A stretch of DNA of 9,295 nt from Deltaproteobacteria bacterium (GTDB lineage: Bacteria; Desulfobacterota; Desulfobacteria; Desulfobacterales; JAABPS01). A program made the translations under genes and the position numbers. This document shows, in pieces, positions 1 to 6,902 of this stretch. The stretch is taken from positions 1-9,295 of the forward strand of contig JAFDFT010000059.1 of NCBI GenBank assembly GCA_019309685.1, read 5' to 3'. Numbering within the stretch: the first letter of the stretch is position 1; every line of letters starts with the position of its first letter. The notes below the pieces were generated by a model. It did not search any database. It saw only the letters and a program-made list of their open reading frames with translations, and had not been told where the DNA came from.

Positions 1-978
1 TACTATGGGGAAGGAATTTGCCATCAAATCATGCCGGAGCAAGGGCATGTAAAACCTGGAGACATCATCATAGGCACTGATTCCCATACGGTCACCTACG
101 GCGCGTTAAACGCTTTTTCAACCGGAATTGGTTCCAAAGAAATGTCAAACATATGGGCAACCGGTAAAATATGGCTGAAAGTACCCAAAACCATAAAGTT
201 TATTTTAGACGGGGAGTTACAAAAGGGTGTGTATTCAAAAGATTTAATTTTGTATATTCTGGGTATGATGAAGGCGGATGGATGCGTGTATAACGCCATT
301 GAATTTTCCGGCGACACCATAAACAACCTGTCCATGGACGCCAGATTTACCATGACCAATATGGTTGTTGAAATGGGCGCCAAAAACGGAATTATGCCTT
401 TTGATACTGCCACCAAAACCTTCCTTGATGAGAGAAATATTATGGGCTATCAAATAGTTGAGAATGATCCGGATGCTGATTATTCACAGGTCCATCATGT
501 TGATGTGTCAACCATCCATCCTCAAATGGCAACAGATAAAAGCATTGATGATGTTATCGATGTTCATTCAAAGGAAGGAATGCCTATTCATCAGGGATTT
601 ATTGGTTCATGCACCAACGGCAGAATAGAAGATCTTAGAATCGCGGCAGCGATTTTAAACGGAAAAAAGGTTGCGCCTTATATTAAATTTATCGTCACCC
701 CTGCCAGCAGGTCCATTTTTAAACAAGCTATGGGAGAGGGATTGATCAATACGTTTTTAGATGCCGGCGCGGTCGTAACTGGTTCTGGCTGCGGTTTATG
801 TTATGGTGCGCATGGAGGTGTGGTCGGGGAAAATGAAGTCGCCATATGCGCGAATAACAGAAATTTTCCTGGAAGGTTGGGACATAAAAACGCAAAAATT
901 TTCCTTGCCAGTCCGGCAACAGTAACGGCATCCGTCATTGAAGGTAAAATTACGAGCCCGGAAAAATACTTCAGTTAA
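1..978 (+). CDS. Aconitase-family large subunit (LeuC/HacA/DmdA-like), 5' truncated by window edge
   Basis: The reading frame is open from base 1 (YYGEGICHQ...) to TAA at 976-978, so the gene starts outside the window; the ATG at 31 is internal. The family carries a [4Fe-4S] cluster and dehydrates/rehydrates 2-hydroxy acids such as isopropylmalate, homocitrate or dimethylmalate, together with a separate small subunit. Visible hallmarks, numbered from the window edge: the GICHQ and TDSHT active-site segments, GSCTNGR with cluster Cys204, GCGLC with Cys264 and Cys267, and the NRNFPGR substrate-binding segment near the C-terminus. All three cluster cysteines are present. The residue after Cys267 is Tyr, where the family normally has a small aliphatic residue. 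The gene is clearly paralogous to the next one, 7 bases downstream. The small subunit two genes on is its likely partner. The exact substrate cannot be told from sequence; the superfamily assignment is firm. Confidence 0.93.
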   Translation, partial: YYGEGICHQIMPEQGHVKPGDIIIGTDSHTVTYGALNAFSTGIGSKEMSNIWATGKIWLKVPKTIKFILDGELQKGVYSKDLILYILGMMKADGCVYNAIEFSGDTINNLSMDARFTMTNMVVEMGAKNGIMPFDTATKTFLDERNIMGYQIVENDPDADYSQVHHVDVSTIHPQMATDKSIDDVIDVHSKEGMPIHQGFIGSCTNGRIEDLRIAAAILNGKKVAPYIKFIVTPASRSIFKQAMGEGLINTFLDAGAVVTGSGCGLCYGAHGGVVGENEVAICANNRNFPGRLGHKNAKIFLASPATVTASVIEGKITSPEKYFS

Positions 979-985
979 AATTGAA

Positions 986-2242
986 ATGAATCTTACAGAA
1001 AAAATCATCGCTAAACATGCTAACAGAGATAATGTAAAGCCAGGCGAAATCGTGGAAGTCAGTATTGACTGGTGCATGGCAAATGACGCAACTATTTCTT
1101 TAAATATTGATATATTTAAAAATGAGTTTGGATTTACGAACGTATGGGATTCTGAAAAAATCATTTTTATCAATGACCATCAGATCCCTGCGGACAGCGT
1201 CAATACAGCAGCCGTTCACCAAAAAACCCGTGAATTTTGTAAAAATCAGGGAATTCAATGCCATGAAAGTGATGGTGTGTGCCATCAGCTGATGTTCGAG
1301 AAATATGTCAAACCTGGCGAATTGGTTGTAGCAGCGGATTCTCATACCTGCAGTTACGGATGCGTTGGCGCTGTTTCCACAGGCATGGGCTCCACCGATA
1401 TTGCCGCGGTTATGGGAACCGGCAAAACATGGCTCAAGGTGCCGGAAACCATTAAGATTGATCTAAACGGTATTCTACAAAAAGGTGTGTTTGCAAAAGA
1501 TGTTATTTTAAAAATTATTAAAGACCTTTCCGCGTCTGGCGCTACATACAAAACCGTCGAATTTTCAGGAGAAGTCACCTCCCGTTTTAGCATTTCAGAA
1601 CGCTTTACCATGTGCAATATGGTTATTGAAGCGGGAGGAAAAAGCGCCATGGTTGCGCCTGATGAAAAAGTCGTTTCGATGTTTCAAAATAAAAATATTG
1701 ACTGGGATTTTTTAACTACGGATTCAAACGCTGCTTATTCCCAGACAATAACATACAACCTGTCAGACTTAACACCTCAGGTTGCGTGTCCTCATTTTGT
1801 TGACAATGTGAAAGATATTAAGAAGGTAGAAGGCATAAAAATCGATCAGGCATTTCTGGGTTCCTGCACAAACGGCAGGTTTGATGACTTAACTATTGGG
1901 GCAAACCTCTTGAAAGGAAAGAAAGTCGCTTCTGATGTACGCCTGCTTGTAACACCTGCCTCCGTTGATATATATCGGGAAGCTTTAAACCAGGGCATCA
2001 TCAATATATTTCTTGAAGCGGGCGCGATGATTAATCATCCCGGATGCAGTACCTGCTGGGGCGCCTGCCAGGGAGTTCTCACAAAAGGACAAACCATGAT
2101 TTCATCTGCGAATAGAAATTTTAAGGGCCGAGCCGGAAGCCCCGAATCCGATATTTACCTGGCCAGTCCAGCAACCGTTATCGCATCAGCTATTGTGGGT
2201 AAAATTACAGATCCCAGAAAGTTTTTGGAGGATATCAAATGA
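986..2242 (+). CDS. Second aconitase-family large subunit (LeuC/HacA/DmdA-like)
   Basis: This is a complete 418-residue large subunit, the usual length for the short archaeal-type LeuC/HacA form. The ATG at 986 is chosen because the family begins MxLTEKIIAKHA; an in-frame ATG at 938 would add 16 atypical residues inside the upstream gene. No strong ribosome binding site is seen, so translation may be coupled to the upstream gene (7-base gap). Hallmarks: GVCHQ, ADSHTCSYG, GTGKTWLKVPETI, GSCTNGR with Cys294, GCSTC with Cys354 and Cys357, and ANRNFKGR. It shares roughly half of its residues by eye with the preceding gene. Odd points: Trp358 follows the last cluster cysteine, and the family's usual His a few residues on (GxHxG) is Cys361, giving an extra cysteine beside the cluster (GACQG). 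This could be a catalytic subunit of different specificity or a modified paralog. It ends in an ATGA overlap with the small subunit. Confidence 0.93.
   Translation: MNLTEKIIAKHANRDNVKPGEIVEVSIDWCMANDATISLNIDIFKNEFGFTNVWDSEKIIFINDHQIPADSVNTAAVHQKTREFCKNQGIQCHESDGVCHQLMFEKYVKPGELVVAADSHTCSYGCVGAVSTGMGSTDIAAVMGTGKTWLKVPETIKIDLNGILQKGVFAKDVILKIIKDLSASGATYKTVEFSGEVTSRFSISERFTMCNMVIEAGGKSAMVAPDEKVVSMFQNKNIDWDFLTTDSNAAYSQTITYNLSDLTPQVACPHFVDNVKDIKKVEGIKIDQAFLGSCTNGRFDDLTIGANLLKGKKVASDVRLLVTPASVDIYREALNQGIINIFLEAGAMINHPGCSTCWGACQGVLTKGQTMISSANRNFKGRAGSPESDIYLASPATVIASAIVGKITDPRKFLEDIK
2227..2241 (+). promoter_or_regulatory. Strong RBS and ATGA stop/start overlap
   Basis: GGAGGA at 2227-2232 lies 6 bases before the ATG at 2239. 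That ATG overlaps the TGA (2240-2242) of the upstream large subunit. This fixes the small-subunit start and suggests coupled translation for a stoichiometric complex. Confidence 0.8.
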
Positions 2243-2718
2243 TCTTTACAGGCAAGGGCTTTAGATTCGGAGATAATGTGGATACGGATCAGATCCTGCC
2301 TTCTCAATACCTGGTGCTGCCTTCAATAAAAGAGATGTCAAAACATGCCATGGAACCGTTGTTGAAGGATTTTTCTGATAAATTTAAATCCGGAGACATC
2401 CTCGTTGCAGACCATAATTTTGGGTGTGGTTCCAGCAGGGAACAGGCACCGGCAGTTTTGAAGGAACTGGGCGTCCAGGTAATCATTGCCAAAGATTTTG
2501 CCCGGATTTTTTTTAGAAACTGTATTAACATCGGAATACTTTTAATTGAGCTAAAGGAAGCTGACGATTTTCAAGACGGAGATGTCATAAGCATTGATAC
2601 CGTTAAATCTATAATAATTAATAAAAACAAAACATATACTTTTACCCCCTTATCAAACTTTTTGAAAAATATTATCAGCAAGGGAGGCCTTGTCAATTAT
2701 TTTTCTGCAAAGAAATAA
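2239..2718 (+). CDS. Aconitase-family small subunit (LeuD/HacB/DmdB-like)
   Basis: This 159-residue protein is the small, swivelling subunit that completes the active site of LeuC-type dehydratases. It opens with GDNVDTDQILPSQYL, and the diagnostic FGCGSSRE segment (residues 61-68) is followed by AKDFARIFFRNCINIGILLIEL. Length and motifs fit the short archaeal-type LeuD/HacB class. The specificity loop reads YLVL at 24-27. Published work on methanogen enzymes contrasts YLRT (homoaconitase) with YLV-type loops (isopropylmalate isomerase), so the loop leans towards an isopropylmalate-like substrate; dimethylmalate dehydratase remains possible. No isopropylmalate synthase or dehydrogenase is visible nearby to settle this. 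It is the only small subunit seen next to two large subunits. Confidence 0.92.
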   Translation: MIFTGKGFRFGDNVDTDQILPSQYLVLPSIKEMSKHAMEPLLKDFSDKFKSGDILVADHNFGCGSSREQAPAVLKELGVQVIIAKDFARIFFRNCINIGILLIELKEADDFQDGDVISIDTVKSIIINKNKTYTFTPLSNFLKNIISKGGLVNYFSAKK

Positions 2719-2746
2719 TGACGCTTCCTGATGATGAAATAATTAT
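2718..2746 (+). promoter_or_regulatory. Possible weak promoter for the parA-like gene
   Basis: In the 57-base gap after the small subunit, ATGACG (2718-2723) and TAATTA (2740-2745) are separated by 16 bases, a loose match to a sigma-70 promoter. An AGAGAG run at 2761-2766 could serve as RBS for the ATG at 2776. The match is weak, and read-through from the dehydratase operon is equally possible. Confidence 0.25.
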
Positions 2747-2775
2747 TATCCATTAACAAAAGAGAGTTCTATCTG

Positions 2776-3693
2776 ATGAAAACAATATCCATATGCAATA
2801 ATAAAGGTGGGGTCGGAAAATCTACGATAACGCTTTTTCTTTCTGATTTTTTTTCTTCGCAAAGAACTGAAAATCGTAAGCTTCGTATCTTGGTTATTGA
2901 CTTAGACAGTCAGGGATCATCTGCAATTTCACTTCTTGGCTTGCAGCGAGTTGCTAAAATTAAATCTGAGAAAGGATGCTTTTCTGACGTATTGATTAAA
3001 ATCAATCAAGGAAATAAATTTTCTCTATCAAAATACCTCCATAAAAGAGAAGAAACCCAAACGACGACTCAAAAAATACCGCTTGGGGAATTACATGTGA
3101 TAGTTCAGGAGCAAACCAGAACTCTAAAATTGGAAGACAATTGTGATCAACAGCAGTGCCTTCAGCTTGTAAAGGTTTTTAAAAAGATCATTGAGGAAAA
3201 ATTTGATCTGGTTTTTATAGACATGCCTGCTAAAATTGAACCGGATCGCCACAAAATAGCTCTGGCAGGGTTAAGATGTTCGGACCATATCTTAATACCA
3301 ACTGAACCCACCCGCATAACGTTAAACGCGATGACGGATACGTTTAATTTGATCCAGTATGCCCGTGGGATTGCCAGTAAGCGGGATGACCTTATTGAAA
3401 TTATTGGAATAGTGCTTAATAAAACCGACAGAAGAACAAAGCAATATAGACTCCATCATGCAGATCTGTATGACATGGCCGCGAAACATCAAACCATTGT
3501 TTTTGATAATTTCCTTCCCACAGCTCCCGCACTTTCTTCAGCTTCTGATGACAGCCTTAGTTTCTTAACACTTAGAGAAAGATACAGTAATTATTACGAT
3601 AATGTAAGAGCCATTGCTATCGAGTTGGCAACAAAATGCGGATATGGCGTTAAAAGGATTAAAACTAAAGGCAGGAAAAACGTATCTTCCTAG
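2776..3693 (+). CDS. ParA/MinD-family ATPase (orphan)
   Basis: A 305-residue deviant Walker-A ATPase of the ParA type. Such ATPases form ATP-dependent dimers on DNA or membrane to position plasmids, chromosomes or protein complexes. KGGVGKST at residues 10-17 includes the signature lysine (Lys10). The A' motif is VIDLDSQG (Asp42, Asp44). The Walker-B-like segment is LVFIDMPAK, with Asp149. The later PTEPTRITLNAM and GIVLNKTDRR segments match the ParA core. The second proline usual after Walker B (DxPP) is alanine here. No ParB, centromere-like iteron array or replication gene lies in the window, so it is an orphan ParA. It could position a chromosomal complex, or be a remnant of an integrated element. 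The basic C-terminal tail (VKRIKTKGRKN) may contact DNA. Confidence 0.9.
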   Translation: MKTISICNNKGGVGKSTITLFLSDFFSSQRTENRKLRILVIDLDSQGSSAISLLGLQRVAKIKSEKGCFSDVLIKINQGNKFSLSKYLHKREETQTTTQKIPLGELHVIVQEQTRTLKLEDNCDQQQCLQLVKVFKKIIEEKFDLVFIDMPAKIEPDRHKIALAGLRCSDHILIPTEPTRITLNAMTDTFNLIQYARGIASKRDDLIEIIGIVLNKTDRRTKQYRLHHADLYDMAAKHQTIVFDNFLPTAPALSSASDDSLSFLTLRERYSNYYDNVRAIAIELATKCGYGVKRIKTKGRKNVSS

Positions 3694-3727
3694 TGCGTTG
3701 TTCAGTAATCACCTTTTTATTTTTCCC

Positions 3728-3785
3728 TGTCATTGCCAGGAGCCCTTCGGCTATGCTCAGGATAGACACCGCGATGAAACAATCC
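3728..3785 (+). repeat. Composite dispersed repeat with internal insert
   Basis: The ends read TGTCATTGCCAGGAGC (3728-3743) and GCGATGAAACAATCC (3771-3785). These resemble a dispersed bacterial repeat that typically reads GTCATTGCGAGGAGC...GCGACGAAGCAATCC. Between them sits a CCCTTCGGCTATGCTCAGGA segment, which looks like another common short repeat, as if one repeat had inserted into another. The repeat occupies the 228-base gap between the parA-like gene and the DUF1353-like gene; nothing else is recognisable in that gap. Family resemblance is from memory, not from a search. Confidence 0.5.
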
Positions 3786-3910
3786 AATTTCTTTTATATT
3801 TAAACAAGATTCACGATAGATACGGCTTTAATTACGTCTTACTTATTTCTTTTAAAAAGCTTTACTTCTTTTAATGCAAATGGTGTTTTAATCTTTTTAC
3901 AACTCAAAAT

Positions 3911-3918
3911 GGAGGAGG
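3911..3918 (+). promoter_or_regulatory. Strong ribosome binding site
   Basis: GGAGGAGG lies just before the ATG at 3922. Its strength supports this start, and supports the gene being real despite its small size. Confidence 0.7.
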
Positions 3919-3921
3919 AAA

Positions 3922-4353
3922 ATGCCAAAACCTAAAATCACTTATCGAAAAATAAAAAAGTATAAGTACCAATTAATGAGGAAAGGCTACACCTGCCAGA
4001 TCAGCATCAGAAAAAAGAGCATAAAGACAGATTTTATTCAGCTAACGACAAAAGGTAAGTTGACTATTAAAAGAGGCTACGCGTGGGATGGCCCCAGCGG
4101 TCCTACCATTGACACAAAAACCTTTATGCGAGGATCTCTGGTTCACGATGCCCTTTATCAGCTTATGCGACTCAAACATCTGGATTACACAAAACACAGA
4201 AGACAGGCGGACGATCTCCTCAAAAGGCATTGTCTGCAGGACGGGATGTTCAGGGTACGCGCATGGTATGTTCACAAATTTGTGTGTTGGTTAGGCGAGG
4301 CCAATGCTATTCCGCCCGAAAAACCCAAAGATGAACTGATGTTCGCCCCTTAA
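3922..4353 (+). CDS. DUF1353-like protein
   Basis: A 143-residue, very basic protein (many Lys/Arg in the first 35 residues) with no signal peptide or membrane segment. The core GYAWDGPSGPTID (about residues 51-63), followed by RGSLVHDALYQLMR (His75, Asp76, Tyr79) and a basic helix RRQADDLL, matches my recollection of DUF1353. That family is common in phages and prophages and its function is unknown to me. The conserved Trp-Asp and His-Asp pairs look like a possible active or metal site, but that is inference. The gene stands alone between a repeat and a convergent hairpin, with its own strong RBS. This suggests an isolated phage-derived gene; no other phage gene is visible. Confidence 0.65.
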   Translation: MPKPKITYRKIKKYKYQLMRKGYTCQISIRKKSIKTDFIQLTTKGKLTIKRGYAWDGPSGPTIDTKTFMRGSLVHDALYQLMRLKHLDYTKHRRQADDLLKRHCLQDGMFRVRAWYVHKFVCWLGEANAIPPEKPKDELMFAP

Positions 4354-4382
4354 TGGACATTAAATTTTTTTTTTAAAAAATG

Positions 4383-4439
4383 AGAGGCGGATAAAAAGGG
4401 CTAAAATAAAGGTTTTGCCCTTTTTATCTTGGCCCCTCT
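4383..4439. terminator. Long perfect hairpin in convergent gap (bidirectional terminator)
   Basis: GATAAAAAGGGC (4390-4401) pairs perfectly with GCCCTTTTTATC (4417-4428) around a 15-nt loop. An outer AGAGG/CCTCT pair (4383-4387 with 4435-4439) extends it. Read on the minus strand it is followed by a T-run (complement of 4375-4380), so it fits termination of the minus-strand acetyltransferase gene best. It lies between two convergent genes and may act in both directions. Confidence 0.6.
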
Positions 4440-4517
4440 TAATTACCAAAAGAATACCCATTTAAATTTTCCCAAAACCTCAAACCTTTAAAACAGCTGG
4501 GAAGATTTTCTATCAAC

Positions 4518-4994
4518 TCAAAAGCTGCTATAAAGTTTCTGATATTTTTCCAAAAAGACAAGTGTTAGTTTGTCAGAAATCGTATCCTTTTTAAACTCTT
4601 TATAGCTATGTTTGTTATACAAATACAGATTCTTTTTACTCTTGTAGCCCGTAAACAACTCAAACCTCTTTACATGTTCAAATCGCTTCTCGATTTCAAA
4701 CAACAATTTTGTTCCTATCCCCTGATTCTGAAATGCTGAATCTACAATAAGCTTCCCTATAAAACAGGTTCTATTTTTTTCATAAGCGCGGACCGAACCA
4801 ATTATCTTTTCTTGTTCAACAACCTTTAAAAATAGCTGTTGTTGAAATTCTTCCCTGATTTCAGATAGTGTTTGATGCAATGGAGGGATGGAAAAGTCAT
4901 CATGTATTTCAGCTTCACTTCTATACGCAATTTTCTGTAATGCTAAAATTTCCTCCAGGTCTTCTATCGTAGCCGGTATCAATTTGATATCCAT
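4518..4994 (-). CDS. GNAT-family N-acetyltransferase
   Basis: A 158-residue single-domain acetyltransferase transferring an acetyl group from acetyl-CoA to an unidentified amine. The N-terminal IKLIPATIEDLEEILALQ is the usual GNAT beta1-alpha1 start. Motif A spans about residues 79-100 (IGKLIVDSAFQNQGIGTKLL), with the CoA pyrophosphate loop Q89-N-Q-G-I-G94. NLYLYNKHSYKEF is the typical motif-B region (LYxKxGF-like). The start ATG has only a poor upstream purine stretch (AGATGA). It is a monocistronic minus-strand gene, terminated by the convergent hairpin. Substrate unknown; small GNATs are frequent cargo in accessory regions and integron cassettes. Confidence 0.9.
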   Translation of the reverse strand: MDIKLIPATIEDLEEILALQKIAYRSEAEIHDDFSIPPLHQTLSEIREEFQQQLFLKVVEQEKIIGSVRAYEKNRTCFIGKLIVDSAFQNQGIGTKLLFEIEKRFEHVKRFELFTGYKSKKNLYLYNKHSYKEFKKDTISDKLTLVFLEKYQKLYSSF

Positions 4995-5138
4995 TTTTCA
5001 TCTACTTTTTACATCAAACAGGCGCTGGGTCCGGTTTTATGGTGTTGCAGTTTCTGGCTGCCGCTTTTCTTACTGCCATAGTGTGCTATGTCAATGTTTT
5101 TAGTTGCACTTTGAGATAAAAGTATTAACGACTTGCTT

Positions 5139-5693
5139 TCAAACTTTTTGAAACAAAGAAGCTATTCCTTTCCAAATAGCATCGGTCCTATCTTGTATCA
5201 ATTCAACAATATTGTCAGGTAACTCGTCTTTGTCAAAGCTGTCTTGCAGGGAATAGGCCATCTTTTCAAATGGGCTGTCTTCATACCCAAATTGCATCAG
5301 ACCCGCTCCGTATGCAAGTAAAAAATCATTAACTCCAAGTCTGTCCCACTGGACAATATGAATCAATTCGTGAAAATACAGGCTCTCTGTTTGATGGAAA
5401 TGGCTGACAAAAAACGTGTCTTTATACGTAATACCGGCGATGGGCATTTTCTCCAGTAGTGCGAATTCGGTTAGACCGAAACGGCTGAGAGGCGGAAAAG
5501 GCATTTTCCCGGAAACAACTACAGCCTTTGCCCTGCACAGCAACTCAAGCGGGAACACCTTATTGATTCGAGGAAAATCGAGGTCGATCACAGGAACAGC
5601 ACGGTTTTTGTTCTCATCTAACGTCTTTTCAATCCATTCCTTGACAGCAGGCAAACTAGAATGAAACTTCCGCATGAGATCTTGTTGATTCAT
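5139..5693 (-). CDS. Putative zinc metalloprotein with HExxH motif
   Basis: A 184-residue soluble protein with no signal peptide. A zinc-binding HELIH motif sits at residues 108-112 (His108, Glu109, His112), followed by VQWDRLG. A further conserved-looking segment lies about 30 residues on, FGYEDSPFEKMAY, where Glu143 could be the third ligand as in gluzincins. This layout (HELxHxxQW...Y...PFE) recalls small uncharacterised zincin-like proteins; I cannot name a family with certainty. The start is supported by AGGGA on the minus strand about 8 bases upstream of the ATG. It is separate from its neighbours by 126-144 bases on each side, so probably monocistronic. It may be a cytosolic protease, or an inactive zinc protein. 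Confidence 0.75.
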   Translation of the reverse strand: MNQQDLMRKFHSSLPAVKEWIEKTLDENKNRAVPVIDLDFPRINKVFPLELLCRAKAVVVSGKMPFPPLSRFGLTEFALLEKMPIAGITYKDTFFVSHFHQTESLYFHELIHIVQWDRLGVNDFLLAYGAGLMQFGYEDSPFEKMAYSLQDSFDKDELPDNIVELIQDRTDAIWKGIASLFQKV

Positions 5694-5701
5694 AACGTGT
5701 T

Positions 5702-5758
5702 CCCTGCTTTTAATTTGAACTGTGCAGTCGTCTGGTGTATGAACCCTGCTCTTAATTT
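5702..5758. repeat. Two near-identical 15-bp direct repeats upstream of the zincin gene
   Basis: CCCTGCTTTTAATTT (5702-5716) and CCCTGCTCTTAATTT (5744-5758) differ at one base and start 42 bases apart, about four helical turns. The first copy covers the RBS region of the metalloprotein gene on the minus strand. They could be operator half-sites, or a chance/slippage duplication. Confidence 0.45.
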
Positions 5759-5785
5759 TCCATTATGAATAAAAGCTTCAAATAA

Positions 5786-5809
5786 ATGTCATAGTTCCAG
5801 GTTTGACAT
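5786..5809 (-). terminator. Weak hairpin after the transglutaminase gene
   Basis: ATGTCA (5786-5791) and TGACAT (5804-5809) form a 6-bp stem with a 12-nt loop. On the minus strand they are followed by TTATTT, about 10 bases after the stop of the transglutaminase-like gene. The stem is short and AT-rich, so terminator function is only possible. Confidence 0.25.
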
Positions 5810-5819
5810 GGACCGCTTA

Positions 5820-6653
5820 TTAAGCATTACCTTTAGAGTGCAAAGACTTCTTTTTATAACGCGATCGCAACTCCCAGTGTCCCCCTCTGTACTCTGTAGT
5901 AAACTTACTCCCTGTATTTACCCAAAACTCTGTTCTATTGAATTGAAACTTTGGATGATATCCTTTTGAAAGAGCGGCTAATGGATAATTATTCATACTA
6001 TTCGCCTTCTGCTTGCTGGTAGCCTCTAAAATATATTCCATATCGTTATGCAACAAAACAACCCATGCGTGTCCATTCCCGTTGTGATCCCCCAATACAA
6101 CTCTTGCATCTTTCCCTAAACATATAAGCCAGTCAGCCAAAGCAACGGAATGATCTTCGCAGTCTCCTCTGGCATAGTAAAAGGCCTGTAAGGAATTCTG
6201 CCATACATCAGCTAATCCGCTATGCTGGAGATGATCGTACTGATATCGTTTCTTAATACCCAAAGTATAAAGAGGGATCCAAAGCTTATCTGTTTTAAAT
6301 GGTTGAAACCCAACCAGGTAGCTATTGACAAAATGATGCAGATTATCCAACCCTTGCGCTGAAATTGTAATATTTTTTTTGTTTTGCCATTTCCATGTCA
6401 GCGTATGAGCACGGTTTTTGGGGCTCATTTTCTTTAATTGCCTGTTTATTCTTTCTTCTGTCAAGACACCGCTTGCTCCTATCCCCTTCACATATCCTGA
6501 CTGATTAATACTGTAACTTTTATTTTTTTCTAATTGGGTTTGTGACTCGTTTATCCCTTTATTTATCTTTTTATCAATCTTATACTGATCATAAATATGC
6601 GGAACTATAAGGAGGGCAATAAAAACGAAAAAGAATATTGTTTTTAATTTCAA
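5820..6653 (-). CDS. Membrane-anchored/secreted transglutaminase-like protein
   Basis: A 277-residue protein starting at TTG (6653-6651), 6 bases after the stop of the preceding DUF350-like gene; the purine run AAAAGGG upstream can serve as RBS. No in-frame ATG occurs before about residue 76, and the TTG start gives an intact hydrophobic N-terminal segment (residues 5-18, FFFVFIALLIV) acting as signal anchor. The C-terminal half holds a papain-like transglutaminase core: ARGDCED with nucleophile Cys165, NGHAWV with His195, and YILEATS with the third acidic position Glu210. The WQNSLQAFYYARGDCEDHSVALADWL context is the typical helix carrying the cysteine. It likely acts outside the cytoplasmic membrane as a peptidase or transpeptidase. 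Last gene of the three-gene minus-strand run; substrate unknown. Confidence 0.85.
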   Translation of the reverse strand: MKLKTIFFFVFIALLIVPHIYDQYKIDKKINKGINESQTQLEKNKSYSINQSGYVKGIGASGVLTEERINRQLKKMSPKNRAHTLTWKWQNKKNITISAQGLDNLHHFVNSYLVGFQPFKTDKLWIPLYTLGIKKRYQYDHLQHSGLADVWQNSLQAFYYARGDCEDHSVALADWLICLGKDARVVLGDHNGNGHAWVVLLHNDMEYILEATSKQKANSMNNYPLAALSKGYHPKFQFNRTEFWVNTGSKFTTEYRGGHWELRSRYKKKSLHSKGNA

Positions 6654-6659
6654 TTTAAT

Positions 6660-6890
6660 TTACCCTTTTAGGCCGAACGATATGATAAGCGCGATAAATA
6701 TCAGAATTGTTGAAGAAAAAATAGCAACAGCGATATTTCCGTTTTTCAACTCCTCTTCAATTTCTATTTTTTTTAACAGTTTCTTGTCTATGATAACCAG
6801 AGCAATCACTCCTATAAAAAGCGCTAAGATTGTGTAACACAAGTTAATGCCCAAATTAAACAATGTTGCATATAAAAATTGTAATTCCAT
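6660..6890 (-). CDS. DUF350-like small membrane protein
   Basis: A 76-residue membrane protein. The ATG at 6890 is preferred over the upstream TTG at 6902 because GGAGGTG (complement of 6894-6900) lies directly before it. It has two hydrophobic helices (about residues 10-34 and 53-72) separated by a charged loop, DKKLLKKIEIEEELKNGNIAVAI. The D...EEI/EEL..GNxAVAI pattern is the signature of one DUF350 repeat; many family members carry two or more repeats, so this is a short version. It sits about 12 bases after the truncated signal-peptidase gene and 6 bases before the transglutaminase-like gene, so it is very likely co-translated with both. Function is unknown; it could anchor or regulate its neighbours at the membrane. 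Confidence 0.75.
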   Translation of the reverse strand: MELQFLYATLFNLGINLCYTILALFIGVIALVIIDKKLLKKIEIEEELKNGNIAVAIFSSTILIFIALIISFGLKG

Positions 6891-6902
6891 CTGCACCTCC
6901 AA

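Noticed and set aside
31..978. Treating ATG at 31 as the start of the first dehydratase gene
   Set aside because: The frame continues to base 1 with conserved family residues (GICHQ), so the gene is cut by the window edge.
938..985. Upstream ATG at 938 for the second large subunit
   Set aside because: It would add a basic 16-residue extension lying inside the first gene; the family N-terminus begins at 986.
3614..3874. Plus-strand open frame overlapping the end of the parA-like gene
   Set aside because: It is out of frame with parA, runs through the composite repeat, has no RBS and its product looks like translated repeat.
4888..5103. Plus-strand open frame opposite the GNAT gene start
   Set aside because: It is largely antisense to a well-supported acetyltransferase gene, is cysteine/serine-rich and shows no motif.
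4995..5138. attC site or promoter in the gap between the GNAT and metalloprotein genes
   Set aside because: Only short stems (GCAG/CTGC, CATAG/CTATG) and a TTGACA without a matching -10 were found; no attC cores are present.
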